Source of the DNA: Bradyrhizobium sp. LTSP885
Lineage (GTDB): Bacteria; Pseudomonadota; Alphaproteobacteria; Rhizobiales; Xanthobacteraceae
Assembly (NCBI RefSeq): GCF_000938305.1
Contig: NZ_JYMT01000043.1
Span: 149,623-213,622, forward strand
DNA: 64,000 nucleotides
Direction of reading: 5' to 3'
A program made the translations under genes and the position numbers. The notes under the pieces were generated by a model. It worked only from the letters and a program-made list of their open reading frames with translations, did not search any database and was not told the DNA's origin. This document shows, piece by piece, positions 23,538 through 31,504 of this stretch; position 1 is the first letter of the stretch, and each line of letters begins with the position of its first letter.

Positions 23538-24320
23538 CTAATCCTTGCGGAACACGATCGAGGCCATCCAGCCCGTCATCAGCGCCATGAACGCGGTGAC
23601 GAGGCCATAGACAAAGCCGTTCTGCCGCGCAGTGTTGGCGACGAACTGCTCGAAGCCGACCTTCACGATCTCGAAGGCGGTCTCGGTCTTGGTCACCAGC
23701 GCGCCGTCGGCGAACAGCTTGATCTCGACATTGTAGGTGCCGATCGGCACTTCGGCCGGCAACGGAATGCCGGTGCGGAACAAAGTCGGCGTCAGGAACG
23801 TCACCGCCGAGGGCGCCTCGCGATAGAGGCCGTGCTCGGAGCGCAGCCGCACGAAGGCGCTGCGGAACGGGTCGTTCGGCACCACGTCGGCGAAATCGGG
23901 GCCGACGCGCTGCATCAGCAGCACATTGTTGAGGCCGAGCTGCTGCCGCCGCTGCACCTCGGGCGAGGCGATCTCGTCGAACGGGCGGTTGGAAAACAGC
24001 GCGAGATAACCCGGAACCTGCAGGAACTGCCGATAGTCGGTGTTGATCCAGATGCCGAATTTGCGCTCCTTGCGCCGCGTCACCATGTCGGCGCGCGGGC
24101 CGGAGACCGTGACGACGAGGTCGTAATTACTGCGGCTGGCGGGCGTGCCGGCGTCCTTCTCGACCGAGCCGAACAGCACGAGCTCGCCGCCGGAATAGTT
24201 CGGCGTCACCGTGACGCGATGGTTGGAGACCGACACGATCAGCCGCTCGGCACGGGCAGGCACGGCCGCAAGCGTCGCTGCGAGCAGGCCCATGATCGCG
24301 AGCAGTGCGCGCCGGCTCAT
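23538..24320 (-). CDS. TIGR02186 family protein
   Basis: A 260-residue protein with a signal peptide (about residues 1-24, cleavage near ARAE), a beta-rich periplasmic domain (ERLIVSVSNHRVTVTPNY, GSVEKDAGTP), and one C-terminal membrane helix (LVTAFMALMTGWMASIVF). I recognise it as the TIGR02186 family, which in alphaproteobacteria is regularly encoded beside a TauE/SafE exporter, as here. Function is not established; a periplasmic partner of the exporter is an inference. Its ATG overlaps the exporter stop by 4 bp. Confidence 0.78.
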   Translation of the reverse strand: MSRRALLAIMGLLAATLAAVPARAERLIVSVSNHRVTVTPNYSGGELVLFGSVEKDAGTPASRSNYDLVVTVSGPRADMVTRRKERKFGIWINTDYRQFLQVPGYLALFSNRPFDEIASPEVQRRQQLGLNNVLLMQRVGPDFADVVPNDPFRSAFVRLRSEHGLYREAPSAVTFLTPTLFRTGIPLPAEVPIGTYNVEIKLFADGALVTKTETAFEIVKVGFEQFVANTARQNGFVYGLVTAFMALMTGWMASIVFRKD

Positions 24321-25249
24321 GGCGGGCCTCCGCCGCCGGTTTCGCGGATGCTGAAGAGATCCTGCGGCCGGATCACCAGCTCGACCGCGAAGCGGATGCC
24401 GACCGCGAGCACCAGAAGCCCGAGCAGGAGGCGCAGATGCTCGCCGCGGATCTTCTGACCGGCACGCGCGCCGAACTGCGCGCCGGTCACGCCGCCGATC
24501 ATCAGGATCAGCGCCAGCACCGCGTCGACCAGGTGGTTGGTCACCGCGTGCAACATGGTCGCGAACACCATGGTGACGAGGGTCAGGACCATCGAGGTGC
24601 CGATCACGGTCGAGGTCGGCACCCGCAGCAGATAGATCATCAGCGGCACCAGGATGAAGCCGCCGCCGATGCCCATCACAGCGCCGATGAAGCCGATCAC
24701 GAGGCCGACCACGATGACGGGAATCACGGAGAGATAGATCTTGGAGCGCTTGAAGCGCACTTTCAGCGGCAGGCCGTGGATCCAGCCATGGCTGCCCGGC
24801 TTGCGCAGCGTGACCGGGCCGCCGCGGCGGGCGCGCAGCATCGCGCGCAGGCCCTCCCAGAACATCAGCCCGCCGACGGTGGTCAGCAGGATGACGTAGG
24901 ACAACGCGATCATCAGGTCGAGCTGGCCGAGCGAGCGCAGCAAGGTGAAGGTCCAGACGCCGAGCGCGGTGCCGATCGTGCCGCCTGTCAGCAACACCGC
25001 CGCCAGCAGCGGATCAATCGCGCGTCGCCGCCAATAGGAGATCGCGCCGGAGAACGACGAGGCCGCGATGTGGCTGGCGACCGAGGCGACCGCGACGGCG
25101 GGCGCGATGCCGACGAAGATCAGCAGCGGCGTCATCAGGAAGCCGCCGCCGATGCCGAACATGCCGGAGACGAAGCCGACCGCCGCGCCCATCGCCAGGA
25201 TGAGGAAGACATTGACCGGAATGTCGGCGATCGGGAGGTAAAGCTGCAC
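24317..25249 (-). CDS. TauE/SafE family sulfite exporter-like protein
   Basis: About 310 residues with eight or so membrane helices in two repeats, each marked by a GIGGGF motif (GMFGIGGGFLMTPLL near residue 30 and GIGGGFILVPLM near residue 205). TauE/SafE proteins are thought to export sulfite or sulfonate-derived anions. A GTG at 25249 (VQLYLPIADIPVNVF) is chosen because homologues begin with MQLYLPIA-like sequence; the frame is open 47 codons upstream without membrane character. It is coupled to the TIGR02186 gene. Confidence 0.87.
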   Translation of the reverse strand: MQLYLPIADIPVNVFLILAMGAAVGFVSGMFGIGGGFLMTPLLIFVGIAPAVAVASVASHIAASSFSGAISYWRRRAIDPLLAAVLLTGGTIGTALGVWTFTLLRSLGQLDLMIALSYVILLTTVGGLMFWEGLRAMLRARRGGPVTLRKPGSHGWIHGLPLKVRFKRSKIYLSVIPVIVVGLVIGFIGAVMGIGGGFILVPLMIYLLRVPTSTVIGTSMVLTLVTMVFATMLHAVTNHLVDAVLALILMIGGVTGAQFGARAGQKIRGEHLRLLLGLLVLAVGIRFAVELVIRPQDLFSIRETGGGGPP

Positions 25250-25504
25250 GCGCGTCGCTTCTTGTTTCGTCGCAAGGCAGGCGCAAGGCCGCGTCACGGC
25301 GTGGTGTCCTGGTCGGGCTTTCTCCGGCAGAACAATCCGGTTGGCGCGCAAGATGCAGGCGAACGCGGGTCGATTGCCGCGTCCCTGCATAACCGAATTC
25401 GGCGGGAGGAGGGACTAAAGAATCCGCCTCAAACGGCTTTTTTGCCGCACGTCGGCGGGGCCCCGCTAACGTGGTTGATGATTCAGATTAATGACAGCTT
25501 CAGC
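25250..25504. other. Intergenic region without recognised features
   Basis: 255 bp between the TauE-type gene and the ClpP-fold gene, both on the minus strand. Apart from a short cggc-tttttt-gccg stretch near 25434-25447 I see no repeat, hairpin with a U-tract, or reading frame that looks coding. Confidence 0.4.
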
Positions 25505-26326
25505 TCATCGATACGCAAGGACCGTCGTGATGAGGTTCATCGCCAGCGCCTCCTTCTCGGTCAACCAGCGGATCTCCGAGGTCTGTGACATCGCCTCGAC
25601 GATGCTCGACGAGACTCCCATGCCCGTCATATAGCCGAGCAGGAGGCCCTGGCTGCGCTGTGTCTCGGCTACGGGATCATCCGTCGGTTTGGGCACCCTG
25701 AAGCGGTGAACGCCGAGCATCGAACCGCGAATTCCGTAACGATCCTCGCCACCGGCAAAGATCAAGACGCAGGCGCTTGCGCAAATGGCCGGGCGCACCT
25801 TCCCGGACGCATCGGCCGTGCCGACGGCCGTGAACAGCCCGCGGGCTCGAATGGTCTCGCCGATGATTGCAGCCTGGTCCACCAAACCGCCCGGCGATGA
25901 AAGCAGTACCAAGTCGCCGTCCGACAGATGCGCTTCCTCTAGCCGGTCGTGGAACCAACTCGCGCTTGCGGCGCCGATCTCGCCTTCAATGGTCAGGACG
26001 CGCCGTTTACGGCCATCGATGTTGATGGACGGGATGACGGAAGACGTCATGGTCGGCGAGCCATGACTCTCCCGCCAATATTCCCACGCCCCCGGTTGGG
26101 AAAGATCCCGATAGGCTCGAATGCCGACGCCCGACAGGAGCAGCACAAAGAACGCTACGGACCAGAGCGAGGGCCTGAAGATGCCGTGCAGAGGTTGGAC
26201 ACGTGCGTCGAGCGGCGGGGCGTCCCGAGGCGGTACCTGAAGCGGCGGCGCAGTCCGGGGACCGGTTGGCGACGAACGGTGCAGTCCGGCCCCGGCATCC
26301 TGGCGGTCATCGACAGACAAGCGCAT
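25505..26326 (-). CDS. Membrane-anchored ClpP-fold (S14-like, COG3904) protein
   Basis: About 273 residues: a proline-rich N-terminus, one membrane helix (SLWSVAFFVLLLSGVGI, about residues 53-70) and an extracytoplasmic ClpP/crotonase-type domain. The oxyanion segment LLSSPGGLVDQA and the candidate nucleophile in AICASACVLIFAGGEDR match the predicted periplasmic protease group COG3904. Substrate unknown. The ribosome-binding site aggaggg directly touches the ATG at 26326, whereas the TTG two codons later has the usual 6-nt spacing, so translation may start there. It is upstream of, and on the same strand as, the TauE-type gene. Confidence 0.72.
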   Translation of the reverse strand: MRLSVDDRQDAGAGLHRSSPTGPRTAPPLQVPPRDAPPLDARVQPLHGIFRPSLWSVAFFVLLLSGVGIRAYRDLSQPGAWEYWRESHGSPTMTSSVIPSINIDGRKRRVLTIEGEIGAASASWFHDRLEEAHLSDGDLVLLSSPGGLVDQAAIIGETIRARGLFTAVGTADASGKVRPAICASACVLIFAGGEDRYGIRGSMLGVHRFRVPKPTDDPVAETQRSQGLLLGYMTGMGVSSSIVEAMSQTSEIRWLTEKEALAMNLITTVLAYR

Positions 26327-26416
26327 CCCTCCTGGCAGCGGGCGCTGTTCGCGGTTCGTGCCTATCTACACGATTGGGGAGGGGGAGGACAACGACGCCG
26401 GGCGGCGCCGCGAACC

Positions 26417-29400
26417 TTAGTGGGCGACCAGCGCCGCGGTCCGCTTCGACGGCAGCTTGGCGGGCTTTGCGGGAGCCGGAGCCGGCTGTGCAGTGGCGCT
26501 GTCCCAACCGCCGGTCGGGGCCGGGACATTGACCGCGTCGCTCGGCTGGGGCTCGGGCGTGAAGGTCTGGATCGCGAGCTTGGCGGCGGCCAGGGACTGC
26601 GGATCGAGCCGCTTGGCGATATCGTCGCGCTTGTGGCCGGAATCGGCATCGCCCTGGGCGGCTGCCAGGCTGAACCATTTGAACGACTCGGCCAGGTTCT
26701 GTTCGACGCCGATGCCGCGGGCATAGAGGATGCCGAGGTTGAACTGGCTGTCGGCGACGCCGCGGTCGGCGGCCTTGCGGAACCACTGCGCCGCGCTCTT
26801 GTAGTCGGCGCCCTTGCCGCCACCGTCGGCGTCGAGCACGGCGAGGTTATGCATCGCCTTGGCGTTGCCGCGCTCGGCGGCCTGCACATAGTAGCGCCGC
26901 GCCATGTCGGCGTCGCGCTTCATGCTGAGGCCCTTCTCATAGAATGTGCCGAGCCGGAAGATCGCAGGCACCACGCCGGCCTGCGCCGCGCGGCCATACC
27001 ATTTGGCGGCTTCGTCGAGATTGGCGGCGATGCCCTTGCCCTCGGCATAGCGCATGCCGACCTCATAGGCCGCGGTCGGATCGCCCTTCAGCGCGGCGGA
27101 ACGCAGCAACGGTCCGCCGATCGCGTCAGGCAGTTTCTCGCCCGGCGGAATCTGGATCATGGCGAGCTTGCCGGTGACGACCGGTGCGGTCGGAATCGTA
27201 CCGGTGATGTCGTTGGCGCTGACCGGCGACGCCGCGACGGGGACCGCCGCCGGGGCCGGCGGGATCGTGACCTGAGCGCTGTCGAGCGTGTTCGGCGCGG
27301 AAACGTTGTTGGATTGCCGGCCGAGCGGGGTCGGCGAAGTCATCGACGGCGTGGGCGCGGCAGATGGTGCGGCGGGCGTTGGAGCGGCGGAGGTGTCGGC
27401 AGGCGGCTGTACCGGGGCTGCGGCCGGCTCGCTGCTTTCCACCGCCGGCATCTGCGGTGTCGAGCCGGTGTCGAGCAGGTTCATCGCCATCTTGATGGTG
27501 CCGAGCAGGATCACGACCACGCTCGCGCTGACCAGCAGCGAGCGGATCTTGGAGGTGATGGTCGACGGCTGGCCCTCGGCGGCGTCAGCCTTGATCGCAG
27601 GCTTGTCTGGAGCCTTGTCGGGATTCTTGGCCTTCTCGGCTTTTGCCTTGGCGGCAGCCTTGCTGGCGGCGCGCGCCGCCTTCTCGTTGACCGGTTGCAC
27701 AGCGGCGGCTTGCGCCGCGCGGCGCGCCGCGGCGATGAAGCTCGACGTCGAGACCGGCTCCTTCTTGGCCGCTGGAAGATCACTGATCGCGCTCTCGGAC
27801 GCGGCGATCCGCTCCGACGGCGACGACATGCGCCCGGTGGGACGCGTGCCCGGCTCGAGCGGATGATCCGGCGGCAGTTCCGGCGCGATCGCAGCGCGCG
27901 CGGGCGCCGCATGCGGCTCAAGGATCTCGCTGATGGCGCGCGGCGGAATCGGTGGCAGCGGCGGCGGTGCGGAGACCTGCGGCTCCGCGGCATGGAATTC
28001 GCGCGGCGCGGCCGCAAAATGCTCCTGCGCGAGAGCAGGATTGGGCAGTTCGGGTTTATACGGCTCAGGCCTGTACGATTCAGCCTTGTACGATTCAGGT
28101 CTGGGTTGCGCGATCGGCTGCGGCATCGCTGCGCGCGGCATCTCCATCCGCGGCATCTCGACCCGCGCTTCGATTGGCGCAGGCGGTGCGGGGGGCGGCG
28201 CAGTGCGTACCGCGCGCAGATCGTTCTCGATCATCGACAGACGGTCGACGACATGGCCGAGCGTATTGTGAACGGTCTCCAGCGAGTCCTGGGTGCGGCG
28301 ATCGGTCTCCGACTGGCTGAAGCGGATGTCGGACAGCTCGCGCTTCATCAGGTCGACCAGGCCCGAGTCCATCATCGGCTGCGGCGCGGAGACGTTGATG
28401 TTGCGGGTGGCGTCGGCGAGCGAGGCGATATGGGCGTGCTGGGCCTCGAGGTGCCGCATGATGTCATGCAGCCCTTCCTCGACTCGGCCGAGATTGCCGG
28501 GGCGCTGGTCGGACGAGGACGCATCCAGCCGTTCGAGCAAATACGAGACCCGCTGCTCGAGATGGGCGAACGCCGACGCGCTGTCATTGCCGACCTGCAG
28601 GCGATCGATCCGCTCCGAGAGCGTGCGCACCGCACCTTCGATGGCGTCGGTATTGTCGGTGCCAACCGGCCGCTCGCGGCCTTCCAGCGTCGAGGTGAGG
28701 GCTGCGATGCGCTGCTCCAGCGCGGCGAACGCATCGCCATTGCCATCGGAGCGCGACATCCGCGAAAGCTGGTCGACCCGAGTCGACAGCGTCTGCACGT
28801 CGTCGGACAGCCGCACCAGCGCGTCGTTGGAGGCGACGTTGGAGATGATGGCGCGCAGCGCTGCGATCGCACCCTCGAGCTGTTGCACCGTGGACGGATC
28901 GTCATTGGCGCGCAGGATCATGTCGAGCTTGCCGCCGAGATTGCGGATCGCCTCGTCGTAGCCGGTGAGCTGCTCGGCCGGGGTCAGCGTGCGCAGCACC
29001 TCGCGGATCTCGGACAGTGCGCGTTCGATGCCGGCGATCGCCTGGCCGTTGCCGTTGCCGTTCTCCTGGCGGATCTCGTCGATCCGACGATGCAGCGAGC
29101 GGACTTCGTTCTCGATCGATTCGATCGCCCGGCGCGGCATCGCTTCGGTGATGGCCTGGCGGATGTCGGCAAGCTCGCTGCGGAACGCGGTGATCGATTG
29201 CTCGATATGGTCGGGCCGCTGCATCGCCTCGATCTGGCTCGTGATCTTGAGCAGATGCCGCTCCAGCGAGGAGAAATCGGGTCCGGCAGGCGCGCTGGGA
29301 GCAGTCGGCGGCGCATAGGCGGCCATCGGCGGCGCCGCGGGCGGCATCGGGGGGGCGCTGCGCGGTGGCATCTGCCGCGGAGCGGCGGCGTCGAGTTCGT

Positions 29401-29992
29401 TCTGGCGCGCGGCGATCTCGGCGATCGCGGAATCGAACGAGGCCGGGCTCAGCGGCGGCGAGGGGCGATAGACCTGCGCGGCGGCGCGCTCGACCAAATC
29501 CTCCTGGCGTTGCCGATCCTGCTGCTGCCGATCCTGAATTTGCCGATCCGGGTTCGGCCGGTCTTGCAGCTGCGGCTCGCGGACCGGTTGCGGCCGGGAA
29601 ATCTGCGACAGCCGCGCGTCGAGGCGCGAGATGGCGTCATTGAGCTGGCGGGCGACGGTCGGCTGACCGCGCGGCACGTCCGGGCGCGCGTCGCTGTGCG
29701 AGGCGGGGGCAGGCGAAGGGGCAGGTGTGGAAATCTGTTCGATCTGGCGGGTGATCGCGTCGAGACGTTGGTGGATATCGGCAACGTCGCTTCGCTCGCG
29801 GCTCGGCATCGGCGGCCGTTGCTGCTGCTGTTGCAGTTCATGGGCCGCGCGGTAGTCCGGCGGGCTGGCTTCGCCGACAGTGGAATTGAGCCAATCGTTC
29901 AGCGACATGCCGGCACGGCGCGCAGCCGCCTCGGCCCTTTCGCGGACGGAGGGATCGATGCCGTCAACACTCCACGATACGCGCGAATTCAT
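26417..29992 (-). CDS. PodJ-like Sel1-repeat protein (polar localisation factor type)
   Basis: About 1191 residues. The N-terminus (VDGIDPSVRERAEAAARRAG then MSLNDWLNSTVGE) is typical of alphaproteobacterial PodJ-like proteins. A long Gln/Glu-rich coiled-coil region with Pro-rich interruptions covers roughly residues 60-720, one membrane helix follows (LLVSASVVVILLGTIKMAMN, around residue 850), then a Pro/Ala/Ser linker and four Sel1-like repeats (AAYEVGMRYAEGKGI, AIFRLGTFYEKGL, AMHNLAVLDADG, SQFNLGILYARGIGV). Such proteins organise the cell pole and link cytoplasmic coiled coils to a periplasmic Sel1 domain. The ATG at 29992 gives the conserved N-terminus; an ATG at 30022 is possible. The opposite strand is open for 1390 codons by GC bias only. 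Confidence 0.82.
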   Translation of the reverse strand: MNSRVSWSVDGIDPSVRERAEAAARRAGMSLNDWLNSTVGEASPPDYRAAHELQQQQQRPPMPSRERSDVADIHQRLDAITRQIEQISTPAPSPAPASHSDARPDVPRGQPTVARQLNDAISRLDARLSQISRPQPVREPQLQDRPNPDRQIQDRQQQDRQRQEDLVERAAAQVYRPSPPLSPASFDSAIAEIAARQNELDAAAPRQMPPRSAPPMPPAAPPMAAYAPPTAPSAPAGPDFSSLERHLLKITSQIEAMQRPDHIEQSITAFRSELADIRQAITEAMPRRAIESIENEVRSLHRRIDEIRQENGNGNGQAIAGIERALSEIREVLRTLTPAEQLTGYDEAIRNLGGKLDMILRANDDPSTVQQLEGAIAALRAIISNVASNDALVRLSDDVQTLSTRVDQLSRMSRSDGNGDAFAALEQRIAALTSTLEGRERPVGTDNTDAIEGAVRTLSERIDRLQVGNDSASAFAHLEQRVSYLLERLDASSSDQRPGNLGRVEEGLHDIMRHLEAQHAHIASLADATRNINVSAPQPMMDSGLVDLMKRELSDIRFSQSETDRRTQDSLETVHNTLGHVVDRLSMIENDLRAVRTAPPPAPPAPIEARVEMPRMEMPRAAMPQPIAQPRPESYKAESYRPEPYKPELPNPALAQEHFAAAPREFHAAEPQVSAPPPLPPIPPRAISEILEPHAAPARAAIAPELPPDHPLEPGTRPTGRMSSPSERIAASESAISDLPAAKKEPVSTSSFIAAARRAAQAAAVQPVNEKAARAASKAAAKAKAEKAKNPDKAPDKPAIKADAAEGQPSTITSKIRSLLVSASVVVILLGTIKMAMNLLDTGSTPQMPAVESSEPAAAPVQPPADTSAAPTPAAPSAAPTPSMTSPTPLGRQSNNVSAPNTLDSAQVTIPPAPAAVPVAASPVSANDITGTIPTAPVVTGKLAMIQIPPGEKLPDAIGGPLLRSAALKGDPTAAYEVGMRYAEGKGIAANLDEAAKWYGRAAQAGVVPAIFRLGTFYEKGLSMKRDADMARRYYVQAAERGNAKAMHNLAVLDADGGGKGADYKSAAQWFRKAADRGVADSQFNLGILYARGIGVEQNLAESFKWFSLAAAQGDADSGHKRDDIAKRLDPQSLAAAKLAIQTFTPEPQPSDAVNVPAPTGGWDSATAQPAPAPAKPAKLPSKRTAALVAH

Positions 29993-30221
29993 GATTCCGT
30001 CCGGTCCCGACTCCGGCGCCACACCCTGCGCCTGCAGCCTCCCCGCGCATCCCAGTTAAGAGACAATCGAATTCTGCGCGGGTCGTCTGCCTCAGCTGCT
30101 GACTTTTTCCCGTCACGGTAAATAACGGGTTAAAGAATGGGGCCAGCGAGCCTTAAAGTTGGGAGTCCGGGAACCGGATGCGCCGGATCAGGACAGGGCG
30201 CCCCCAAGGACAGAGCAGTGC

Positions 30222-30806
30222 CTAGCCGCTGCTCTCGTGCTTGTCGTCGAGGGGCAGCAAATTGCCGCGCTGGGAGATCGCCGAGAGTGCATCGAGCGCC
30301 TCCTCGCACCACTCCACCACCACACGTTCATGGCGCATCCCGAGGCGCAAGCTAAGCATCTTGCCGAGGTCGGCCGGCGGCGCTGTGCCGTCCGGAAAGC
30401 GCTTGTTGAGCAGGCGTTCATAGCGCTCGTAGCGGTCGCGGTGATGTTCCAGCCGTGCCATGAGGTCGGTCCGCAAGGGTTCGATGTCGACGGTGTCCAG
30501 CGCGTAGAGTCGGACCAGGAGATCGTCCTTGATCGACGGCGGCACGCTTGGCCGCGCCGCCCAGTGCTTCAGCGCCGCACGGCCCTCCGGCGTCAGGGTA
30601 TAGACCAGCTTGTTGGGCTTGCCCGACTGCACCACCTCGCGGCCCTGGACATGGCCCTTGTCGCGCAGCCGGGACAGCTCGCGGTAGATCTGCTGATGGT
30701 CGGCCTTCCAGAAGAAGCCGATCGAGGCGTCGAACGTCTTGGCGAGCTCATAGCCCGTCATCGGACGTTCCGTGAGGCAGGCGAGGATTGCGTCACCGAG
30801 TGCCAA
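30222..30806 (-). CDS. PadR family transcriptional regulator
   Basis: A 194-residue PadR-type regulator: a winged helix-turn-helix (ILACLTERPMTGYELAKTFD and ADHQQIYRELSRLRDKGHVQ, residues 7-55) followed by a helical dimerisation domain (Vir/PadR C-terminal type). A TTG at 30806 is taken as the start because a strong gaggaggt-like site (ggaggt, 5 bp upstream) fits it. It diverges from the NTF2-like gene that leads the beta-oxidation genes, so it probably represses them in response to an acyl-CoA or aromatic effector; that is inference. The 5' region contains a 13-bp tandem repeat and two ATGCAT palindromes. Confidence 0.88.
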   Translation of the reverse strand: MALGDAILACLTERPMTGYELAKTFDASIGFFWKADHQQIYRELSRLRDKGHVQGREVVQSGKPNKLVYTLTPEGRAALKHWAARPSVPPSIKDDLLVRLYALDTVDIEPLRTDLMARLEHHRDRYERYERLLNKRFPDGTAPPADLGKMLSLRLGMRHERVVVEWCEEALDALSAISQRGNLLPLDDKHESSG

Positions 30807-30824
30807 CGCCCACCTCCATCTCAG

Positions 30825-30854
30825 TTCCCAAGGCCTATTCCCAAGGCCTATTCC
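30825..30854. repeat. 13-bp tandem repeat (ttcccaaggccta, 2.3 copies)
   Basis: The unit ttcccaaggccta occurs at 30825-30837 and 30838-30850 and is followed by a third ttcc. It lies in the leader of the padR gene, between its ribosome-binding site and the operator-like palindromes. Each unit contains the palindrome aggcct. Confidence 0.8.
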
Positions 30855-30862
30855 AAGCTCGC

Positions 30863-30904
30863 TTGACTTTATGCGTTACTATGCATATGCGTCAATATGC
30901 ATAT
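30863..30904 (+). promoter_or_regulatory. Candidate promoter with two ATGCAT palindromes (PadR operator)
   Basis: A -35-like ttgact (30863-30868) and a -10-like tatgcg (30886-30891) are 17 bp apart ahead of the NTF2-like gene. The palindromes tatgcata (30880-30887) and atatgcatat (30895-30904), with centres 16 bp apart, overlap the -10 and the start region, a good position for a repressor encoded divergently. Confidence 0.42.
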
Positions 30905-30979
30905 GGTGATCGGCGTGCCGCCGCTGTCGCGGCCGCGGATCGGTGTTCAAGCTTCCCAACCCACCGCAGGAGACGTCCG

Positions 30980-31399
30980 ATGAGCAGACCGGGCCTCGAC
31001 AAGTGGTACGCCTACATGAAGTCGCACGACACCGCTGCGCTGTGGGATTTGCTGCATCCCGACGCGGTGTTCGAAAGCCCTGTCGTGCATACGCCGCAAC
31101 GCGGCCGCGACATCACCTTCAAATATCTGACCGGCGCCGCCAAGGTGCTCGGCGGTCCGACCTTCAAATATCTGGGTGAATGGCGCAACGACACCGGCGC
31201 CGTGCTCGAATTCGAAAACGAGATCGACGGCATCAAGATCAACGGCGTCGACATCATCAGTTTCGACGCGGACGGCCGGATCACGCATTTCAAGGTGATG
31301 GTACGGCCGCTCAAGGGCATCAACCTGCTGCATCGGCTGATGGGAGATGAGCTGATGAAGCAGGCGGGCGGCGCAACGTCGCAATCACCGTCCCGATAG
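30980..31399 (+). CDS. NTF2-like (SnoaL-type) protein
   Basis: A 139-residue protein of the nuclear-transport-factor-2-like superfamily: an N-terminal helix (LDKWYAYMKSHDTAALWDLL) followed by LHPDAVFESPVVHTPQRGRD and strands ending in FDADGRITHFKVMVRP. This fold includes isomerases, hydrolases and ligand-binding proteins; the active site cannot be assigned. It is the first gene after the PadR operator and precedes the acyl-CoA dehydrogenase by about 105 bp, so it is probably part of that transcript. The ATG at 30980 has an agga-type ribosome-binding site. Confidence 0.8.
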   Translation: MSRPGLDKWYAYMKSHDTAALWDLLHPDAVFESPVVHTPQRGRDITFKYLTGAAKVLGGPTFKYLGEWRNDTGAVLEFENEIDGIKINGVDIISFDADGRITHFKVMVRPLKGINLLHRLMGDELMKQAGGATSQSPSR

Positions 31400-31504
31400 T
31401 ACCTGCCGCGGACCTCCGGAACCGGATAAGGTCCACTCCAACGAACAAGCACAAGTGCTCTGCGTCAGTCGCCACTGCGACCGCGAGCCAGCCGGGAGAC
31501 CAGC

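Noticed and set aside
25949..30121. Plus-strand open frame of 1390 codons
   Set aside because: It is the antisense of the PodJ-like Sel1 gene. Its translation is Arg/Gly-rich low complexity with no recognisable domain, while the minus strand has clear Sel1 repeats and a conserved N-terminus.
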